Assembly: GCA_937871985.1 (NCBI GenBank) | Contig: CALMPB010000189.1 | Coordinates: 1 to 14,465 of the forward strand | Length of the DNA stretch: 14,465 nt | From: an uncultured Burkholderiaceae bacterium | GTDB lineage: Bacteria; Pseudomonadota; Gammaproteobacteria; Burkholderiales; Burkholderiaceae | Direction of reading: 5' to 3' | Shown here: positions 13,305 to 14,465 of the stretch, piece by piece | Layout of the letters: every line of letters begins with the position of its first letter | How positions within the stretch are numbered: position 1 is the first letter of the stretch | Position numbers and translations under genes: made by a program | The notes under the pieces: model-generated | What the model was told of the DNA's origin: nothing | The model's input: the letters and a program-made list of their open reading frames with translations, nothing else | Database searches by the model: none

Positions 13305-14195
13305 TTGGAACTAAGACAGCTCAAGTACTTTGTCGCGATTGCCGAATCAAACTTCAGCAGGGCAGCGGAGCGGCTCCATGTTGCGCAGCCGGCGTTGAGT
13401 CGTCAAATGCGCGACCTCGAAAGCGAGATCGGCAGCACTCTCTTCATACGTGGCGGCAACCGCTTGGCGTTAACGCCGAGTGGGACCGCATTCCTGCGAG
13501 AGGCCAAAGTCATCTTGGCGCAGTCGGATTGGGCAATGAGGTCCGCGCGGCTCGCAGCCGAAGGAAAAACGGGGTTGCTACGAGTGGGGTACGTGGCGAC
13601 AGGCCTCTATTCGCCAACCGTGCTCCGCAACTTGCGCCAGTTTCGCGCGACCTTTCCCGGGGTACACGTCGCGCTCGAGCAGATGTCTCCTGTCAGGCAG
13701 ATGGGTGCGCTCGTGTCCAACACAATCGATGTAGCGATCGTCCATGGCGGAATTGCGACTCTCAATCAGTTCCGGGTGAACCAGCTGCTGGATGAGCCGA
13801 TGGGCTTTATGATGCCCAGAGATCATCCCTTGGCTCGTGCCGAGCGGCTACGTCTGGTTGATTTCGCAGCAGATCCTGTGGTGATGATCTCCAGGCATGT
13901 CAGCCCAAGTTTCTACGACCGCATGATGGCGACCTGGCTGGAGCGAGGGTTTCATCCACGCATCGCGCAGGAGTCGGACAGCTTCGCGACCAGCGTCGTT
14001 CTGGTTGCGTCCGGCGCGGGCATTTCCTTCGCAGGAGAAAGTGCCGCAGCACATTTGACAACCGCCGTACTCGTCCGACAGGTTGATGACTTCCTGTTCA
14101 GGTCGGCAATAGACCTTGTCACGCGCCCAACTGATGACTCTCCGATCGTGGAAGCGTTTGTACGTGCGCTAACGACTCCTTGCGAACCTGATTGA
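13305..14195 (+). CDS. LysR-type transcriptional regulator
   Basis: DNA-binding regulator of 296 residues when started at TTG 13305, giving MELRQLKYFVAIAESNFSRA, the classical LysR beginning. A reading from TTG 13209 would add 32 residues unlike the family. GGAAAAGG at 13286-13293 can serve as ribosome site. The winged helix-turn-helix spans about residues 3-60 (SRAAERLHVAQPALSRQMRDLE, then GNRLALTPSGTAFL). The effector domain starts near residue 90 with LLRVGYVATGLY and resembles CatM/BenM-like regulators of aromatic degradation. It lies on the same strand as, and downstream of, the genes it likely controls, rather than divergent from them. It is probably the activator acting on the T-N11-A palindromes at 6075-6276, with an aromatic compound or ring-cleavage product as inducer. 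Confidence 0.92.
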   Translation: MELRQLKYFVAIAESNFSRAAERLHVAQPALSRQMRDLESEIGSTLFIRGGNRLALTPSGTAFLREAKVILAQSDWAMRSARLAAEGKTGLLRVGYVATGLYSPTVLRNLRQFRATFPGVHVALEQMSPVRQMGALVSNTIDVAIVHGGIATLNQFRVNQLLDEPMGFMMPRDHPLARAERLRLVDFAADPVVMISRHVSPSFYDRMMATWLERGFHPRIAQESDSFATSVVLVASGAGISFAGESAAAHLTTAVLVRQVDDFLFRSAIDLVTRPTDDSPIVEAFVRALTTPCEPD

Positions 14196-14220
14196 GGTCC
14201 GATGCTGAGTTGGCGCCTGC

Positions 14221-14465
14221 TTGCCGATTCAGTTTACAGCCGCGGCCGAACTGGCTGATTGCCAGCCGCGCGTGCGATGGGCGGCTGAGGGGTGGCTGAA
14301 GCCTACGCGACGTCTTGCTTGCCGTGGCATCCCCCTAAGGTACTCATCCGCGGCGTGGGCGCCAACCTGCCCTTCCAGTTATTCTGTCATCACGAGCACA
14401 CGCCCGTCACCTTGACCAGCAACCAGAGCTTCAGCGCCTGGGATGCTGGCCGCAGCGAGGGATTG
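14221..14465 (+). pseudogene. Decayed IS21-family IstB-like ATPase remnant (continues past window)
   Basis: No intact gene, but pieces of an IstB-like transposition helper ATPase can be recognised in two frames. From about 14224 one frame reads PIQFTAAAELA, like the IstB segment VRFTTAAxLV that precedes Walker B. From about 14289 another frame reads PPKVLIRGVGANLPFQLF and then HEHTPVTLTSNQSFSAW (to about 14442), matching the IstB pattern GANLFFQLI-RYE-S-LTSNxSFxEW. A frameshift near 14290 separates the pieces, and the Walker B DELGYLP part expected between KVLI and GANL is missing. The N-terminal half with Walker A is absent; the regulator gene ends at 14195. No terminal inverted repeats are visible inside the window. 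The identification rests on recalled family patterns only. Confidence 0.55.

Noticed and set aside
1..14465. tRNA genes, CRISPR arrays and phage or defence genes
   Set aside because: No cloverleaf-like or regularly spaced repeats were seen, and all reading space is taken by metabolic, transport and regulatory genes.

Overview
The window reads as part of an aromatic-compound catabolic region from a high-GC proteobacterium, most likely a Burkholderiales-type betaproteobacterium. That placement rests on the gene families, the combination of LIV-type ABC and TRAP importers, and the codon and GC style; no rRNA or other taxonomic marker is present. Every gene I can support lies on the + strand.

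Layout. Positions 2-2378 hold the 3' part of a branched-chain-amino-acid-type (LIV) ABC importer: the C-terminal part of the ATPase LivF, then permeases LivH and LivM. Positions 2408-5997 form a tightly packed lower pathway: a small YciI-like protein, 3-oxoadipate CoA-transferase subunits A and B (pcaI, pcaJ), maleylacetate reductase, and an intradiol hydroxyquinol (1,2,4-trihydroxybenzene) 1,2-dioxygenase. A 305-base non-coding gap (5998-6302) carries a cluster of ACCGAA/TTCGGT inverted repeats that look like operator sites. Positions 6303-13212 hold a first class A FAD aromatic hydroxylase, a complete TRAP transporter (dctP, dctQ, dctM), a second paralogous FAD hydroxylase, and a 69-residue DUF2783-like protein overlapping its stop codon. 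A LysR-type regulator with a likely TTG start follows (13305-14195). The last 270 bases contain the decayed remains of an IS21-type IstB helper ATPase running off the right edge.

How the genes work together. Known chemistry gives hydroxyquinol -> maleylacetate (dioxygenase) -> 3-oxoadipate (reductase) -> 3-oxoadipyl-CoA (PcaIJ). The final thiolase is not in the window. The two FAD hydroxylases are the natural candidates for making hydroxyquinol from the growth substrate. The TRAP binding protein keeps the arginine that usually holds a substrate carboxylate, so the imported compound is probably an acid. That would need a decarboxylating hydroxylation, or a decarboxylase elsewhere, to reach hydroxyquinol. 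The exact substrate cannot be read from the sequence.

The region looks mosaic. The part up to about 5140 is very GC-rich (44 of 60 bases in 4081-4140), whereas the hydroxylase/TRAP part is clearly lower (31 of 60 in 6541-6600, 34 of 60 in 8881-8940). With the IS21 remnant at the right edge, this suggests the upper-pathway module was joined to the lower-pathway module by transfer.
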